Source: Euryarchaeota archaeon UBA124
Lineage (GTDB): Archaea > Thermoplasmatota > Poseidoniia > Poseidoniales > Poseidoniaceae
Direction of reading: 5' to 3'
Length of the DNA stretch: 9,949 bases
Assembly: GCA_002502215.1 (NCBI GenBank)
Contig: DAPT01000092.1
Location: 1-9,949, forward strand
The translations under genes and the position numbers were made by a program. Positions 7,147 to 9,949 of this stretch are shown here, in pieces. Numbering within the stretch: the first letter of the stretch is position 1; each line of letters opens with the position of its first letter. Under the pieces are notes generated by a model. It had not been told where the DNA came from. It was given only the letters and a program-made list of their open reading frames with translations, and did not search any database.

Positions 7147-8409
7147 TTACAATGCACGATATCCAATGTCCGTCCTGTGATGCGAGCCTTGAAGCTCGAT
7201 ATTCGCAAGTCTCAAGTAGGATAAATCACGCGCTTGCTCCAGTGAATTTGCGATTGAAGTTACCGCCAATACTCTCCCTCCTGACGAGACGAGATTACCC
7301 ATTGAATCATGAGTAGTACCCGCATGGCTAATCCATGTCGCTGCTGTGTCTTGAGACGAATCTGCACCGAGAATGTTACGGCCCTTGATGGCTGACTGCG
7401 GGTAGCCTTCCGATGCGAGAACAACGGTAAGGGCATGTTGATCTTTGAAAGAAACATCCATGGTCGCCAAGGTGTCGTTGCTGGCACCAAACAGAAGTTC
7501 ACCAACGTCTCCTTCAATGAGAGGTAGCGTCACTTGACACTCCGGGTCGCCAAATCGTACATTAAACTCAACTACATACGGATCGCCTTTTGCATCGATC
7601 ATGAGGCCAACGTACAAGACACCTCGATAAGGAACATGCATGGAAGACAAATGGGTAAACATTGGATGAACGATTCGTTGCAAGACCTTTTCATGGATAC
7701 TTTCGGTGATAACAGGAGCTGGACAATAAGCCCCCATGCCACCGGTATTCGGGCCAGTATCACCATCATATGCTCGCTTGTGATCCTGGCTTGCCGGCAG
7801 ACAAACGTATCCAGATTTGTCCATCACCACCAACATGCTGGCTTCTTCCCCGGGCAGAAATCGCTCCAACAAAACATGGCCATCGGACTGAATTGATTTG
7901 TCAATAAATTCCAATGCTTCTTGGCGATTTGAGGTAACGACAACGCCTTTCCCTCCTGCGAGCACATCGCGCTTAATCACCCATGGTTCGTGTGACCGCG
8001 CATCGAGGCAGGAATCCACATCGGTTGTTGCATCCATGACATCGTATTCGGCAGTTGGAACGCCTGCGGCATCCATCGCTTTCTTTGCAAAAAGTTTCGA
8101 TCCTTCCAACTCAGCATGAAGACGCTGAGGTCCAAAACATGGAATGTTCATTGCAATGAGTTGATCTGCGAGCCCATCGCACAACGGGGCCTCAGGGCCA
8201 ACAACCACGAAATCGATGTCGTGATGATCTGCCAACGCCAGCAGACCTTCAATGTTTGACGCAGCGACATCGTGGTTTGTGCCGTAATGCAATGTCCCCG
8301 CATTTCCGGGAGCGATGTGAATTTCATTGATTGATGTTGACGCAGAGAGTGCTCGACACAAGGCATGTTCACGCCCGCCTCCTCCAACCACGAGTACTCG
8401 TCGACCCAT
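7147..8409 (-). CDS. purD: Phosphoribosylamine-glycine ligase (GARS, PurD)
   Basis: This cytoplasmic enzyme of de novo purine synthesis joins phosphoribosylamine and glycine with ATP to give glycinamide ribonucleotide. The product has 420 residues, the usual single-domain PurD length. It starts MGRRVLVVGGGGREHAL (nucleotide-fold N-domain), has VVGPEAPL before residue 100, and shows the ATP-grasp loop VIKRDVLAGGKGVVV. QDHKRAYDGDTGPNTGGMG lies at about residues 208-226 and the family signature RFGDPE at 285-290. It ends with GGRVLAVT and a typical RTDIGYRAL C-terminus. The reading frame stays open upstream to 8625, but the extra 72 residues do not look like PurD and would overlap the divergent gene, so the start at 8409 is preferred. 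There is no Shine-Dalgarno at that start, which suits a leaderless message. All expected motifs are present, so it is probably functional. Confidence 0.97.
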   Translation of the reverse strand: MGRRVLVVGGGGREHALCRALSASTSINEIHIAPGNAGTLHYGTNHDVAASNIEGLLALADHHDIDFVVVGPEAPLCDGLADQLIAMNIPCFGPQRLHAELEGSKLFAKKAMDAAGVPTAEYDVMDATTDVDSCLDARSHEPWVIKRDVLAGGKGVVVTSNRQEALEFIDKSIQSDGHVLLERFLPGEEASMLVVMDKSGYVCLPASQDHKRAYDGDTGPNTGGMGAYCPAPVITESIHEKVLQRIVHPMFTHLSSMHVPYRGVLYVGLMIDAKGDPYVVEFNVRFGDPECQVTLPLIEGDVGELLFGASNDTLATMDVSFKDQHALTVVLASEGYPQSAIKGRNILGADSSQDTAATWISHAGTTHDSMGNLVSSGGRVLAVTSIANSLEQARDLSYLRLANIELQGSHHRTDIGYRAL

Positions 8410-8500
8410 ACGATGCCGTGTTGTGTTGGGCTGATAATTCAACCGCTTCAGCCGCAAGATGACAACAGTCTTCATGTGCTTGATAGGACAAGAAGCGCAT
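8410..8500. promoter_or_regulatory. Divergent promoter region between purD and carS
   Basis: The spacer contains GATAATTC (8433-8440). Read on the minus strand it is GAATTATC, an A/T-rich TATA-like box centred about 27 bases from the purD ATG, which is the spacing expected for a leaderless archaeal transcript. On the plus strand the same element lies about 23 bases before an alternative carS ATG at 8459. A second plus-strand candidate, TTGATAGG (8480-8487), precedes the ATG at 8501 by about 17 bases. One element may serve both directions. This is judged by eye from base composition and spacing only. Confidence 0.35.
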
Positions 8501-9163
8501 ATGAGCGAAGTTGCTGAAGCAACGGATATGGGTGTTCTCCTTCTTGCATTGATGACATTATGGCTATACCTTCCAGGTTTCATAGCCAACACGTTCGCAA
8601 TGATGTGGGGCAAGTGGCTCCCCAAAACCGGTTACGGTCCTTGGCCGATCGACGGAGGGCGAACCCTGAAAGACGGAAATCGGATGCTCGGTGACGGGAA
8701 AACGTGGAACGGGTTGATTGGAGGCTCGCTTACGGCAGGCTTGCTTTGCATGCTTCAAGTCGCAATTGTGGGGACAACGTTTGACGAAGCATCTGTCTTT
8801 GTTTCTCCATTAACAGGTTCCGATGGTGCGTGGTTTTCCATTGGAGGAACATGGCTCACTGCCTACGTACTCGGAACATTTCTTGGATTTGCGTGCTTGG
8901 TTGGCGACATGACGGGTTCGTTCTTCAAACGACGGCGTGGACTAAAACGAGAGGGAGAGGTTTCCTCCAAAGCCCCCCTTCTGGATACCCTTCCGTTCGC
9001 AATCATGGTCTTTCTCTGGGGTCAACTTTTCCTCGGAGATTCGCTTCTTGCATCCTCAGAATTGCTGCTACCCATGGCGATCATTGTTGGAATAACTCCA
9101 ATCCTACATCGTTCATTCAACCTCATTGGCTACGCTATTGGTTGGAAAGACGTACCGTACTAA
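8501..9163 (+). CDS. carS: CDP-archaeol synthase (CTP:2,3-di-O-geranylgeranylglyceryl-phosphate cytidylyltransferase)
   Basis: CarS activates unsaturated archaetidic acid with CTP to give CDP-archaeol, the precursor of archaeal phospholipid head groups, and acts in the membrane. The 220-residue product has the hallmark PIDGGRTLKDGNRMLGDGKT (aspartates D51, D58, D65) followed by W-N-G. A second conserved stretch, GDMTGSFFKRRRGLKREGE, contains D136, and LLDTLPF contains D162. Hydrophobic helices lie around 11-35, 72-93, 117-136, 165-180 and 187-212, matching the five-TM CarS family. The start is uncertain: ATGs at 8459, 8501 and 8528 share the frame. I chose 8501 because it leaves a short hydrophilic N-terminus before TM1, but 8459 would fit a leaderless message from the box at 8433-8440. 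It is transcribed divergently from purD. The stop is 40 bases before the next gene's ATG, suggesting co-transcription. Confidence 0.93.
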   Translation: MSEVAEATDMGVLLLALMTLWLYLPGFIANTFAMMWGKWLPKTGYGPWPIDGGRTLKDGNRMLGDGKTWNGLIGGSLTAGLLCMLQVAIVGTTFDEASVFVSPLTGSDGAWFSIGGTWLTAYVLGTFLGFACLVGDMTGSFFKRRRGLKREGEVSSKAPLLDTLPFAIMVFLWGQLFLGDSLLASSELLLPMAIIVGITPILHRSFNLIGYAIGWKDVPY

Positions 9164-9194
9164 ACAGAGAAGGTTTGATGTCTCTCTTTGCTCT

Positions 9195-9198
9195 GGAG
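9195..9198 (+). promoter_or_regulatory. Shine-Dalgarno-like GGAG before the secreted-protein gene
   Basis: GGAG lies five bases before the ATG at 9204 and supports that start over the out-of-frame ATG at 9178. With only 40 bases after the carS stop and no obvious promoter, translation from a carS read-through message is plausible. Confidence 0.42.
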
Positions 9199-9203
9199 AC
9201 ACC

Positions 9204-9949
9204 ATGCGAACTGCGTCGTTTCTGGCAATACTCATGTTGATTTCAATTACTCTGGCCTCACCTGTACTGGCTTCACCTCCGTCGCAAGGCGATACAGTAA
9301 CCGTTAGTGATTCAGTAACTTGGACAGACGGTACGTTTGATGGAGAAATCATCATTCAAAACGGAGGAAAGTTGCAGTGGACGGGCGATGTTGATGTTAA
9401 AGAAGGCTCGAAAATTATCGTTGAAGAGGGCGGTGTACTTGAACTGGATTCAGCAAACCTCGTTGGTGAAAACGCTGCATCGACGCTTTTGATTTACGAT
9501 GCTACAGAAATCGATATCGATGCGGAAACAACAGACACATCTGCAACCATGACACTGTACTTCAACATCGATGTTCCAGAAAGCGCTCATCTAAATCTGA
9601 CGATCGACGATACAACAACCAATGATATTACAGGGGCAAGCAAATCCTTCACCGTCGATTTGTCACAAACCGTGAACATTGTCGTTGATCACTTCTATCC
9701 TTTGCATTTGGGAATAACGCACGTTGAACTGTTTCATTCCAATGCAGAACTCATGACAATCTCAGCTGATGAATTGACCCAGCAAGGTGGAAACATTGTA
9801 TGGAATGAAGCGTCATTTTCAATCGAAAATTATGGAACGCTTGTCGTTAAAGATTCAACCATAACGAGTGCAAACATCACTTGTGTGGGGGGCTGCTCAA
9901 TTGAAGATTCAAATCTGTATGGAAGTGGGCCAATCCATGTTGTGGATGG
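9204..9949 (+). CDS. Secreted, probably beta-helical surface protein (C-terminus beyond window)
   Basis: I do not recognise a named family. The visible 248 residues start with a Sec-type signal peptide: MR, a hydrophobic core (about 5-18) and a small-residue end ASPVLA, with likely cleavage after A23. The mature part is rich in Val, Ile, Thr, Asp and Gly with short rung-like strands: IQNGGKLQW (51-59), VKEGSKIIV (65-73) and VEEGGVLEL (73-81). This resembles right-handed beta-helix or pectin-lyase-like surface proteins. Sequons occur at N131-L-T and N224-I-T. The latter is beside a close cysteine pair, C227-V-G-G-C231. No membrane anchor is visible yet because the frame is open at the window end. 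It follows carS closely, perhaps as an operon. A structural or adhesive role outside the cell is inferred only from the signal peptide and composition. Confidence 0.75.
   Translation, partial: MRTASFLAILMLISITLASPVLASPPSQGDTVTVSDSVTWTDGTFDGEIIIQNGGKLQWTGDVDVKEGSKIIVEEGGVLELDSANLVGENAASTLLIYDATEIDIDAETTDTSATMTLYFNIDVPESAHLNLTIDDTTTNDITGASKSFTVDLSQTVNIVVDHFYPLHLGITHVELFHSNAELMTISADELTQQGGNIVWNEASFSIENYGTLVVKDSTITSANITCVGGCSIEDSNLYGSGPIHVVD

Noticed and set aside
8410..8625. A 72-residue N-terminal extension of PurD
   Set aside because: The frame is open, but the added residues do not resemble PurD, would overlap carS, and the family starts right at the RVLVVGGGGREHA strand.
8830..9240. A 136-codon plus-strand frame spanning the carS end and the next gene's start
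   Set aside because: It overlaps the conserved carS motifs and the signal peptide of the next gene in another frame, with no domain of its own.
1..9949. Mobile element, CRISPR array, prophage or defence system
   Set aside because: No transposase, integrase, inverted terminal repeats, regularly spaced direct repeats or nuclease motifs are seen. The four genes are envelope or housekeeping functions.

Overview
The window looks like a chromosomal segment of an archaeon. Two genes point to this: an archaeal-type STT3/AglB oligosaccharyltransferase with an intact WWDYG motif, and a CDP-archaeol synthase (CarS), the committing enzyme of ether-lipid head-group synthesis. Near-balanced base composition, a very long acidic surface-exposed extension on the OST and a secreted beta-rich protein would fit a marine Thermoplasmatota lineage such as Poseidoniales (Marine Group II). 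That placement is an inference, not something the sequence proves.

Layout. Positions 1-7023 (minus strand) are one uninterrupted reading frame of 2,341 codons that starts at 7023 and leaves the left edge without a stop. I checked this frame codon by codon and found no stop. It encodes a giant OST in three parts. First is an extra polytopic domain of about 370 residues with roughly ten membrane segments. Second is the canonical AglB catalytic core, with the SDP, DHD, TVAE and WWDYG motifs in the right order. Third is an extracytoplasmic tail of more than 900 residues, made of carboxypeptidase-regulatory/Ig-like modules and a glycine-rich short-repeat stretch. The tail is very acidic, almost free of lysine and packed with N-X-S/T sequons. 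A 123-bp gap (7024-7146) separates it from purD (7147-8409, minus strand), a complete 420-residue glycinamide ribonucleotide synthetase. A short divergent intergenic region follows, then carS on the plus strand (about 8501-9163). A signal-peptide-bearing, probably beta-helical surface protein starts at 9204 and runs off the right edge. No gap exceeds 300 bases, and I saw no RNA gene, mobile element or CRISPR.

How the genes relate. PurD is cytoplasmic purine housekeeping. CarS and AglB both build the archaeal envelope, one through membrane lipid and the other through protein N-glycosylation. The secreted protein at the right end carries sequons and could be an AglB substrate. The main point of interest is the OST itself: its own tail looks like a heavily glycosylated surface protein fused to the enzyme that would modify it.
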